Shown piece by piece: positions 7,083-13,935 of a DNA stretch of 16,128 nucleotides. The notes beneath the pieces are model-generated. The model saw only the letters and a program-made list of their open reading frames with translations, had not been told where the DNA came from and did not search any database. The first letter of the stretch is position 1, and the number at the start of each line of letters is the position of its first letter. Position numbers and translations under genes: made by a program. The DNA comes from an uncultured Burkholderiales bacterium (GTDB lineage Bacteria > Pseudomonadota > Gammaproteobacteria > Burkholderiales > Burkholderiaceae_C), in the NCBI GenBank assembly GCA_903953985.1, contig CAJBLW010000028.1, forward strand, positions 1-16,128, given 5' to 3'.

Positions 7083-9200
7083 ATGATCGTCACCGCCATA
7101 CCGACTGCCAAATCGAACGCCCCGATACGCCTGGCCGCTGACATTGGCGGAACTTTTACCGATGTGGTCCTTGAAACGCCCTCTCGCCGACACAGCTGCA
7201 AAGTGTTGACCACGCCACGCCAGCCAGAACTGGCCGTGATGGAGGGACTCGATCGCCTGCTCAAAACCTCGGGTCTGGACGGTTCCCGCATTGAGCTGTT
7301 CGTCCACGGCACCACATTGGCCACCAACGCCCTGATCGAGCGCAAGGGCGCGCGCACAGCTTTTGTCACCACCGAAGGGTTTCGAGATGTTTTGGCCATG
7401 GGTTTTGAAAAACGCTTTGATGCCTACGACACGAACCTGGAGGGGCCGACCGAGTTGGTGCCCAGGCCTTGGCGCCTGACGGTTCGCGAACGCATCGCGG
7501 CCGACGGCACAGTTTTGCTCGACCTGAATGAAGACGACGTCAGAACGGTCGGTGCCCAAATGAAAGATGCACAAATCGAAGCAGTGGCCATCGGTTTCAT
7601 GCACGCATGGGGCCACCCCGCGCACGAACAACGGGCCCGCGACATCCTTGCACCCATCCTCGGGCCCGGTGTGAGCATTTGCCTGTCCTCGGAAGTGTGC
7701 CCCGAGATCCGCGAATACGAGCGTTTTTCCACCACCGTGGCCAACGCGTATGTGCGCCCCCTGATGGGCAGCTACCTCTTTCGCCTGCAGGACAGCATCC
7801 GGGAAAAAGGTCTGCACTGTCCCTTGTTGCTGATGATGTCGGGCGGCGGGCTGACCACACTGGAGTTGGCCGCTCGCTTTCCGATCCGTCTGGTCGAATC
7901 CGGCCCAGCCGGCGGTGCCATTTTGGCGGCCCACTTGGCACGGGAATGCGGCCTGGACAAGGTGCTGGCATTTGACATGGGCGGAACCACCGCCAAGATT
8001 TGCCTGATCAACAACGGCCAGCCTGAACGGTCACGCCGCTTCGAAATTGGCCGGGTCTGGAAAAACCTCAAAGGCAGCGGCTTGCCCATCCGCATTCCGG
8101 TGATCGAACTGGTGGAAATTGGTGCTGGCGGCGGCTCCATCGGCCGGGTCGATGCCCTGCAGCGCATCACCGTCGGACCGGATTCGTGCGGTTCCGAACC
8201 GGGCCCCGCCTGCTATGGGCGCGGCGGCGAGTTGCCGGCCGTCACAGACGCCAACGTGGTGCTCGGCCGCATCGACCCTGAACGCTTTGCCTCAGGCCGC
8301 ATGCCATTGGATGCGACATTGGCCCAACAAGCTCTCATGCGCCATGTCGGCAAAGCTTTGGGCATGGACGCTTTCTGGGCCGCCGCAGGTATCAGCGAAA
8401 TGGTCGAGGAAAACATGGCCAATGCGGCCCGTGTGCACGCCATTGAGCGCGGTCAAGACCTGGGAAGCTTCACCATGGTGGCGTTTGGCGGTGCGGCGCC
8501 CTTGCATGCTGGCCGACTGGCACAAAAACTGGGTATCACCCGAGTGATGGTCCCTGCCGGCGCCGGGGTCGGCTCGGCCATCGGTTTTTTACGAGCGCCA
8601 GTGGCCTTTGAGGTGGTGCGCAGTGATTTGTCCGTCTTGTTGACGATGGACCCCCAAGCGGTCGAGGCACGGCTAGAGGCCATGCAGGCCGAAGCAATGT
8701 CGGTGGTGGAAACCGCCAGCGCAGGGGCACCCTTGCATGTGCTCAGAGTGGCCGAATTGCGTTATGCCGGTCAAGGACATGAACTTCGAGTGCACCTGCC
8801 TCCCGCATCAGACGGCCCCATCGATCGGTCAACCCTTGAGGCGCTTGTGGAAGCTTTTGAAAAATCCTACGAACAAATTTACGGGCTGCGCATACCCGAT
8901 GGCGAAGTCGAGGCGGTCACCTGGTCGGTCACCGTCTCCACCCTGCCGCAAGCCGTGCAGCCGATCGCCTTGCCTCAAGCCATTCGCCAACGAGAACCCT
9001 TGTCGACACGGCCGGTTTGGGAGCCCGCACTGGGCGAACAACGGGACTTTGGCCTGCACTGGCGCTTTGACCTTCACACGGGCGAGAACATCACAGGCCC
9101 CGCTTTGGTGGCGGAAGACGAAACCACCATCGTCGTTCCCGCAGGCTGGATGGCGCGGCTGGATGAGCAAGGCCATTTGATAATGGAGGCTCAATCATGA
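7083..9200 (+). CDS. Hydantoinase A/5-oxoprolinase family subunit (HyuA-like)
   Basis: 705 residues from ATG 7083; the frame extends to a TTG at 7029, inside the end of the kynureninase gene, but the conserved fold begins only just after MIVT. HyuA proteins are ASKHA-fold ATPases that, with HyuB, activate a cyclic amide or an enolizable ketone by phosphorylation; characterized members include N-methylhydantoinase, 5-oxoprolinase, caprolactamase and the acetone/acetophenone carboxylases. Visible motifs are DIGGTFTD (20-27, phosphate loop), HGTTLATNALIERKGA (75-90), VESGPAGG (271-278), FDMGGTTAK (297-305, second phosphate motif), EIGAGGGSI (345-353) and PGPACYGRGG (373-382). Length is normal for a stand-alone A subunit. 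The substrate cannot be read from sequence. Stop and hyuB start overlap as ATGA. Confidence 0.93.
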   Translation: MIVTAIPTAKSNAPIRLAADIGGTFTDVVLETPSRRHSCKVLTTPRQPELAVMEGLDRLLKTSGLDGSRIELFVHGTTLATNALIERKGARTAFVTTEGFRDVLAMGFEKRFDAYDTNLEGPTELVPRPWRLTVRERIAADGTVLLDLNEDDVRTVGAQMKDAQIEAVAIGFMHAWGHPAHEQRARDILAPILGPGVSICLSSEVCPEIREYERFSTTVANAYVRPLMGSYLFRLQDSIREKGLHCPLLLMMSGGGLTTLELAARFPIRLVESGPAGGAILAAHLARECGLDKVLAFDMGGTTAKICLINNGQPERSRRFEIGRVWKNLKGSGLPIRIPVIELVEIGAGGGSIGRVDALQRITVGPDSCGSEPGPACYGRGGELPAVTDANVVLGRIDPERFASGRMPLDATLAQQALMRHVGKALGMDAFWAAAGISEMVEENMANAARVHAIERGQDLGSFTMVAFGGAAPLHAGRLAQKLGITRVMVPAGAGVGSAIGFLRAPVAFEVVRSDLSVLLTMDPQAVEARLEAMQAEAMSVVETASAGAPLHVLRVAELRYAGQGHELRVHLPPASDGPIDRSTLEALVEAFEKSYEQIYGLRIPDGEVEAVTWSVTVSTLPQAVQPIALPQAIRQREPLSTRPVWEPALGEQRDFGLHWRFDLHTGENITGPALVAEDETTIVVPAGWMARLDEQGHLIMEAQS

Positions 9201-10870
9201 GCACGCACATGCTGCACGCCATTCGCACACAGGTCATGTGGAACCGGCTGATTTCAGTGGTCGAAGAGCAAGCCCAGGCCTTGCTGCGCACCGCATTTGG
9301 ATCGGTGGCGCGGGAAGCGGGTGACCTCTCGGCCGGTGTCTACGACACTAACGGACGCATGCTGGCCCAGGCCGTCACGGGCACGCCCGGGCACGTCAAC
9401 ACGATGGCTGTCGCTGTGAGCCATTTCCTGGAACGGTTCCCACTGGAGGGCCTTGTCGTGGGGGATGTGCTGGTGACCAACGACCCCTGGATGGGCACCG
9501 GGCATCTGTTTGATTTTGTGGTCGTGACCCCGGTCTTTGTCGGGCAACGCCCGGTGGCCTTATTTGCATCCACCTGCCACACCATCGATGTGGGTGGACG
9601 CGGCTTCACAGCCGATGCTGCTTCGGTGTTTGAAGAGGGCACCTGCATTCCCCACCTCAAACTGGTACGGGCCGGAGCGCTCAATGAAGATGTGCTGGCC
9701 ATCATCCAGGCCAACTCTCGCAACCCCATCGAGGCCAGAGGGGACATCCTGTCCTTGGTCAGCAGCAACGAAGTGGGCAGTCGCCGCCTGGTCGAGATGA
9801 TGACCGAGTTCAAACTGGCGAGTCTGGACACGCTGGCCGAGCACATTCTTGAGCAATCAGGACGCGCCACCCGAGAAGCCATCGCGCGACTGCCCGATGG
9901 ACAATGGCGCGCCGAAATGACCATCGACGGTTATGAACATCCCGTGAGCCTGGTGGCCACCCTGCACAAGCAGGGCGAACAGATCCGCGTGGATTACGCA
10001 GGCACCAGCGCCGCATCACGCATGGGCATCAATTCGCCCAAATGCTACAGCGACGCTTATTCGGTCTTCGGCCTCAAATGCCTGATCGCGCCCGAGGTCC
10101 CGAACAACGCGGGCTCCCTGGCCCCCTTCGAAGTGATTGCCCCCGAGGGCAGCATCGTTCATCCACAACGGCCCAGCCCGGTCACCGCTCGCCATGTGAT
10201 CGGACAGATGCTCCCCGACTTGATGTTTGGTTGCTTGGAGCAAGCCCTGAACGGCCAAGTACCGGCCGAATCGGCCGGCAGCATCTGGGTGCTGGCCATG
10301 AGCCGGCATCCCGCGCAAGGCAAGGCCTTCAATGTCATGAGTGTCGGTTTAGGCGGCACGGGCGCACGCCCTACCAAGGATGGTTTGTCGACCACCGCTT
10401 TTCCCAGTGGCGTCGGTGGCATCCCGGTTGAAATCACGGAAGCGCAATCACCACTGGTCTTCTGGGAAAAAGTGTATTTGCCCCACTCGGCAGGTGCCGG
10501 CCAGTGGCGCGGGGGCCTCAGCCAGCGCATCGTGATCGGAACCCGTGACGCAGTGGGTTTTGACTGCTCGGCCGCCACCTTTGACCGCCGTGCCTATCCG
10601 GCCCGTGGCCGCAATGGCGGCATGCCGGGCACCCCCGGTCGGGTGGACGTCCAATCGGCCAGCGGCGTGCAAACCCCACATGAAGGCAAAAGCACCATTC
10701 ACATCCCCAACGGTGGTCGTCTTTGCATTGAACTGCCCGGCGGTGGTGGCTTTGGTCCACCCGAAAAACGAGACCCGGCGCTCTGCGCAAAGGATGCGGT
10801 CAACCATGCGACTGTCCCCCCAGATCTTTCACCCCTGTCCTTCAACCCACTCCCCAGGAGTTCTTCATGA
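9197..10870 (+). CDS. Hydantoinase B/5-oxoprolinase family subunit (HyuB-like)
   Basis: 557 residues; partner of the preceding HyuA-like protein, which it overlaps by ATGA, with GGAGG (9185-9189) seven bases before the start. HyuB carries the hydrolytic or transfer half of the reaction in the heteromeric enzyme. Motifs seen are NDPWMGTGHLFD (95-106), HTIDVGG (128-134) and the near-C-terminal GGGGFGPPEKRDP. The TGHLFD form is a common variant of the more usual THLPD. After the glycine motif, family members generally keep a region of the type DV..G.VS..A...YGV; here the last 25 or so residues are Pro/Ser-rich and do not resemble it, so the tail is unusual or degenerate although the gene is open. 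Its stop overlaps the start of the bug gene by ATGA. Confidence 0.93.
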   Translation: MSTHMLHAIRTQVMWNRLISVVEEQAQALLRTAFGSVAREAGDLSAGVYDTNGRMLAQAVTGTPGHVNTMAVAVSHFLERFPLEGLVVGDVLVTNDPWMGTGHLFDFVVVTPVFVGQRPVALFASTCHTIDVGGRGFTADAASVFEEGTCIPHLKLVRAGALNEDVLAIIQANSRNPIEARGDILSLVSSNEVGSRRLVEMMTEFKLASLDTLAEHILEQSGRATREAIARLPDGQWRAEMTIDGYEHPVSLVATLHKQGEQIRVDYAGTSAASRMGINSPKCYSDAYSVFGLKCLIAPEVPNNAGSLAPFEVIAPEGSIVHPQRPSPVTARHVIGQMLPDLMFGCLEQALNGQVPAESAGSIWVLAMSRHPAQGKAFNVMSVGLGGTGARPTKDGLSTTAFPSGVGGIPVEITEAQSPLVFWEKVYLPHSAGAGQWRGGLSQRIVIGTRDAVGFDCSAATFDRRAYPARGRNGGMPGTPGRVDVQSASGVQTPHEGKSTIHIPNGGRLCIELPGGGGFGPPEKRDPALCAKDAVNHATVPPDLSPLSFNPLPRSSS

Positions 10871-11838
10871 AACTGATCCAGCGTCTGACGTATTCATTTT
10901 TTCTGCTGCTCATGGCGCTGCCATGGTCAGCACACTCCGCCGATTACAACGGCACGATTCGGATTGTGGTGGGATTCCCGCCCGGGGGAGCGACCGATGT
11001 TGTCGCGCGCATCATGGGTGAAAAATTGCGCGTGATCATGAACCAGCCGGTCATTGTGGAAAACAAACCCGGTGCCGGCGGCATGATTGCCACGCAACAA
11101 CTCAAGGCTGCAGCGCCCGACGGTGCCATGGTGATGCTGACCATCGACCATTCCCATGTGATCATTCCCCTGACCTTCAAGGCACCAGGATACGACCCTA
11201 TTAAGGACTTCACAGCCTTGGCAGGTGTCGCCAGTTATTACAACGTCATGGCCCTGTCCAGCACAATTGCCGCCAAAACTCCCTCGGAGTTTGGCACCTG
11301 GCTCAAAGCCAATCCGGGCAAGGCCAATTACGGCATCCCTGCCGTCGGCAGCGTGCCTCAATTTGCGGGCCTGCTGGTGGGCAAGTCACTGGGCACTCCG
11401 ATGGTGGCCATTCCTTACCGGGGTGGCGCACCCTTGGTTCAGGACCTTCTGGGCGGACAGGTGCCAGCCGGATTTCTGTCACTGACCGAGTCTATCGAGC
11501 ACCACCGCAATGGAAAAATGCATGTCATGGCCGTCTCGGGCACCAGCCGTGCCAAATCAGCACCCGACATTCCCACCTTCCAGGAGTTGGGCATCAAAGG
11601 CGTCGACAAGAACCCCTGGCTGGCATTTTTTGGACCCAAAGGTTTGCCCTCCGAATTTGTCGACCGTTTTAGCCGCTCAGTAGCGACGGCCCTGACGGAC
11701 CCAGAAGTCGTTGAAAAGCTTTCCAAACTGGGCAATGTGGCCACCTACGCCAACCCAGCTCAATTGCAGGAATGGGTCTCCTCTGCCACGTTGCATTGGG
11801 GTCCAGTCATCAAGGAATCAGGGTTCGAATTGCAATGA
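10867..11838 (+). CDS. Bug/TctC-family tripartite tricarboxylate transporter receptor
   Basis: 323 residues with a classical secretion signal: basic start MKLIQR, hydrophobic core (10-19) and cleavage near SAHSA (21-25). No lipobox cysteine, so a soluble periplasmic protein. Bug proteins are two-lobed binding proteins; IRIVVGFPPGGATDVVAR and VENKPGAGG are the characteristic ligand-loop motifs, and VAIPYRGGAPLVQDLLGGQV is the second-lobe signature. AGGAG (10856-10860) lies six bases before the ATG, and the start overlaps the hyuB stop by ATGA. No tctA or tctB membrane genes are in the window, as is usual for Bug genes of Burkholderiales. Coupling to hyuAB suggests that its ligand is the compound, or a precursor, degraded by the operon; it could instead serve sensing. 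The ligand is unknown. Confidence 0.94.
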   Translation: MKLIQRLTYSFFLLLMALPWSAHSADYNGTIRIVVGFPPGGATDVVARIMGEKLRVIMNQPVIVENKPGAGGMIATQQLKAAAPDGAMVMLTIDHSHVIIPLTFKAPGYDPIKDFTALAGVASYYNVMALSSTIAAKTPSEFGTWLKANPGKANYGIPAVGSVPQFAGLLVGKSLGTPMVAIPYRGGAPLVQDLLGGQVPAGFLSLTESIEHHRNGKMHVMAVSGTSRAKSAPDIPTFQELGIKGVDKNPWLAFFGPKGLPSEFVDRFSRSVATALTDPEVVEKLSKLGNVATYANPAQLQEWVSSATLHWGPVIKESGFELQ

Positions 11839-11861
11839 AAACATGACTGAAGAAGTCACAC

Positions 11862-11877
11862 GGGCCTGAGCAGGCCC
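11862..11877 (+). other. GC-rich stem-loop just past the bug gene
   Basis: GGGCCTG-AG-CAGGCCC forms a perfect stem (six pairs with a four-base loop, or seven pairs on paper) and is followed by nine A. On the plus strand it lacks a U tract; a 3'-end protecting structure or part of a tandem terminator is possible. A smaller stem, TGACT-GAAGA-AGTCA (11844-11858), precedes it. Confidence 0.4.
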
Positions 11878-11882
11878 CAAAA

Positions 11883-11911
11883 AAAAAGGCCATTCATAGA
11901 ATGGCCTTTTT
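11883..11911. terminator. Bidirectional intrinsic terminator between the bug gene and tRNA-Met
   Basis: A 13 bp stem, left arm ending GGCCATTC and right arm beginning GAATGGCC, closes a three-base loop ATA. On the plus strand five T follow the GC part; on the minus strand nine T follow it. It therefore can end both the kynureninase-hyuAB-bug operon and the tRNA transcript, with the tRNA side stronger. Confidence 0.88.
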
Positions 11912-11920
11912 AAATGATTT

Positions 11921-11997
11921 TGGTGGTGATAGGTGGATTTGAACCACCGACATCAGCATTATGAATGCTGCGCTCTAACCAACTGAGCTATATCACC
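11921..11997 (-). tRNA. tRNA-Met (anticodon CAT)
   Basis: 77 nt on the minus strand with an encoded CCA end. The acceptor arms GGTGATA and TATCACC pair fully; the D arm is GCTCAGTTGGTTAGAGC; the anticodon stem CAGCA/TGCTG encloses TTCATAA, giving CAT (11961-11963); the T arm is GGTGG-TTCAAAT-CCACC. The fully paired first base (G1-C72) argues against the initiator. CAT is also used by tRNA-Ile2, whose C34 is modified to lysidine; overall sequence favours elongator Met. The gene faces the end of the bug operon and shares its terminator. Confidence 0.9.
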
Positions 11998-12029
11998 TGA
12001 ATTTGTTGGCACAAGCCACCAAGCCAAAA

Positions 12030-12035
12030 ATTATA
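12030..12035 (-). promoter_or_regulatory. -10 box of the tRNA-Met promoter
   Basis: A perfect TATAAT on the minus strand lies 33 bp before the tRNA 5' end, leaving a leader of about 25 nt to be removed by RNase P. The -35 is poor (CCCGAC at spacing 17). Confidence 0.6.
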
Positions 12036-12062
12036 CACAAGATTTCCGGGTAGTCGGGCAAG

Positions 12063-12080
12063 TTGGCGTAACAATTGGCG
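12063..12080 (+). repeat. Short direct repeat upstream of the hydratase gene
   Basis: TTGGCG occurs at 12063-12068 and 12075-12080, 12 bases apart, directly before the ATG at 12082. It may be an operator half-site pair or chance. No clear ribosome site or promoter for the hydratase is visible in the same stretch. Confidence 0.25.
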
Positions 12081-12081
12081 C

Positions 12082-12909
12082 ATGAAACAGCCAAGACCAG
12101 AACCCACCGAACAGGAAACTTGTCAACAAACCGCCCAAGTGATTTGGGACCATTGGCAATCAGGCCAAGTGCTGAGCAAGCTGCCCGAGGCCTGCCGACC
12201 CTGGACGCCAGCGCAAGGCTACGCCGCACAAGCGCAATTGCCCACCGTGTCTGGCCGTGAGGTGGTTGGCTGGAAGATCGCGGCCACCAGCGTCAACGGA
12301 CAATTGCACATCAACGTGGGCGGGCCATTGGCCGGTCGGTTGTTGTCTGGCCAAGTGTTTAAAAGCGGCGCCACCGTGCCGTCAGCCGGCAACCGCATGC
12401 GCGTGGCCGAGCCTGAATTTGCCTTTGCCATGGCGCAAGACCTGACACCGCAAACCGCGCCCTATACCCAGCAGCAAGTCATGGCCGCCGTGGCCAGCTT
12501 GCACCCGGCCCTTGAGGTACCCGACTCGCGGCTCGAGCCCTTTACCTCAGCGGGAGAAGCACAACTGCTGGCCGACAACGCCTGCGCCCGCCACTTTGTA
12601 CTGGGTCCGGCCGCGCCCGATCTCTGGCGCGACCTGGACTTGAGCACCTACCCGGTGCACGCCAGGGTGGCACATGGCCACCAGCTGAAGTACACCCGTG
12701 ACGGCACCGGCGGCAACGTGCTGGGCGACCCGCGCATCGCCCTCACCTGGCTGGCCAACCAGTTGTCCAGCTTGGGCATCACGCTGCAAAAGGGCCATGT
12801 GGTGACCACCGGCACCTGCATGGTGCCACTCGAACTGCAGCCCGGTGACAGCGCCAGCGCCGACTACGGCCCGCTGGGCAATGTGAACATGGTTTTTGCG
12901 GAGACTTGA
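12082..12909 (+). CDS. 2-keto-4-pentenoate hydratase-family protein (FAH superfamily)
   Basis: 275 residues, the size of MhpD/HpaH-type hydratases, which add water to 2-hydroxydienoates late in aromatic meta-cleavage; relatives include oxaloacetate-type decarboxylases. Seen in order: GWKIAATS (63-70), AEPEFAFAMAQDL (109-121) and HPALEVPDSRLEPF (141-154), whose acidic residues form the Mg2+ site, then ADNACARHFVLG (164-175), and the C-terminal GHVVTTGTCMVPLELQPGD (238-256). It is cytoplasmic, with no signal. No ring-cleavage dioxygenase, aldolase or dehydrogenase is nearby, so the true substrate is open. The next gene, of the asparaginase family, begins 3 bp after the stop, so both are probably in one operon. 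Confidence 0.88.
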   Translation: MKQPRPEPTEQETCQQTAQVIWDHWQSGQVLSKLPEACRPWTPAQGYAAQAQLPTVSGREVVGWKIAATSVNGQLHINVGGPLAGRLLSGQVFKSGATVPSAGNRMRVAEPEFAFAMAQDLTPQTAPYTQQQVMAAVASLHPALEVPDSRLEPFTSAGEAQLLADNACARHFVLGPAAPDLWRDLDLSTYPVHARVAHGHQLKYTRDGTGGNVLGDPRIALTWLANQLSSLGITLQKGHVVTTGTCMVPLELQPGDSASADYGPLGNVNMVFAET

Positions 12910-12912
12910 AAC

Positions 12913-13908
12913 ATGACAAAACTCATTTTGGCCCTGATCGGCACGGGCGGCACGATCGCAGGCGCGGCCAGCGCCGCCTCGGTCAGCACCGACTACAAAC
13001 CCGCCAGCCTGAGCCTGGCCGCCGTAGTCGATACGGTGCCCGAGCTGCGTGCGCGTTACGACATCAAGGTCTCGCAGCCCATGCAGCTGGCCAGCTACGA
13101 CGTGCGCCCCGAGCATTGGCTCGATCTGCATGCCGCCGTGATGCAAGCGGTCAACAATCCCGATGTGGTGGGCATCGTGGTCACGCACGGCACCGACACG
13201 CTGGAAGAAACCGCGACCTTTTTGCACCTGAGCGTGGACAGCGACAAACCCATCGTGGTGGTGGGGGCCATGCGCCCCGCCACGGCCTATTCGGCCGATG
13301 GCCCAGCCAATTTGCTGGACGCCTGCAGTGTGGCCGCCTGCGCCGGTGCACGGGGGCGCGGCACCTTGGTGGTGATGAACGGCCGCATCCATTCGGGCCT
13401 GTGGGTGGGCAAACGCCATGTGAGCAGCGTAGAGGCTTTTGACAGTCCTCTGGCCGGCGCCGTGGGCGAGGTGGCCGACCAGTCGGTGCAGTGGTTCCGG
13501 GCCCCCGGGCGTGCTCCAACTGTGGCTTGGCAAACGCCCACAACATGGCCCAGGGTGGACATGGTCGTGGCTTATGCCGGGGTGGACGACACCGCCCTGC
13601 GCGCCTTCGTGGCGGCCGGAGCGCAGGGCATTGTGCACGCCGGGTTTGGCAACGCCAACACGCCTACGGCCTACCGCGCTTTCATTCAGTCATTGCCTGC
13701 ACAAGGTGTTTTGGTGGCCCGCTGCGCCCGCTTCATCACCGGCAGCGTGACGCGCGCCAGCGTCTACGCCGATGCCCAGCACGGCATCCTGACCGCAGGC
13801 CCACTGCCACCGCACAAGGTGCGCATCGTCATGCTGCTGGGCCTGGCGCACGGCATGGACGGGCCCGCGATTCAGGCCTGGATCGACCAGATTTTGCTGG
13901 CCGGCTGA
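12913..13908 (+). CDS. L-asparaginase family amidohydrolase
   Basis: 331 residues of the bacterial-type asparaginase/glutaminase family, which hydrolyses Asn (or Gln) to the acid and ammonia by a nucleophilic Thr. TGGTIAG (11-17) supplies the nucleophile Thr14; VVTHGTDTLEET (89-100) supplies Thr94 and Asp95 of the second triad; Lys167 in VGKRHVSSVEAF aligns with the triad lysine; VVGAMRP (116-122) follows the family pattern. Aligned by eye, the substrate-binding segment normally reading GSQD or DSSD is ASYD (60-63), placing Tyr where Gln/Ser is usual. There is no clear signal peptide, so it is probably cytoplasmic. GGAGA (12900-12904) lies eight bases before the ATG, within the end of the hydratase gene. 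It converges on the MFS gene. Confidence 0.9.
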   Translation: MTKLILALIGTGGTIAGAASAASVSTDYKPASLSLAAVVDTVPELRARYDIKVSQPMQLASYDVRPEHWLDLHAAVMQAVNNPDVVGIVVTHGTDTLEETATFLHLSVDSDKPIVVVGAMRPATAYSADGPANLLDACSVAACAGARGRGTLVVMNGRIHSGLWVGKRHVSSVEAFDSPLAGAVGEVADQSVQWFRAPGRAPTVAWQTPTTWPRVDMVVAYAGVDDTALRAFVAAGAQGIVHAGFGNANTPTAYRAFIQSLPAQGVLVARCARFITGSVTRASVYADAQHGILTAGPLPPHKVRIVMLLGLAHGMDGPAIQAWIDQILLAG

Positions 13909-13935
13909 GCCCCGATGCTCAGCGCGGGCGCTGAG
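13904..13935. terminator. Nested alternative stem-loops at convergent gene ends
   Basis: Three related segments, GCTGAGC (13904-13910), GCTCAGC (13917-13923) and GCGCTGAG (13928-13935), allow two mutually exclusive hairpins: first with second (six-base loop) or CTCAGCG with CGCTGAG (13918-13924/13929-13935, loop CGGG). They span both stop codons, asparaginase TGA at 13906-13908 and MFS TGA at 13921-13919. No T run follows on either strand, so termination would be Rho-assisted or 3'-end stabilising. Confidence 0.45.

Noticed and set aside
4687..11921. Genomic island inserted at the 3' end of tRNA-Met
   Set aside because: The tRNA 3' end does face the catabolic cluster, but I find no repeat of the tRNA end on the far side, no integrase and no obvious shift in base composition.
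12547..13638. 363-codon open frame on the minus strand
   Set aside because: It is antisense to the hydratase and asparaginase, both of which have clear family motifs; its own sequence is His/Gly/Gln-rich with no motif.
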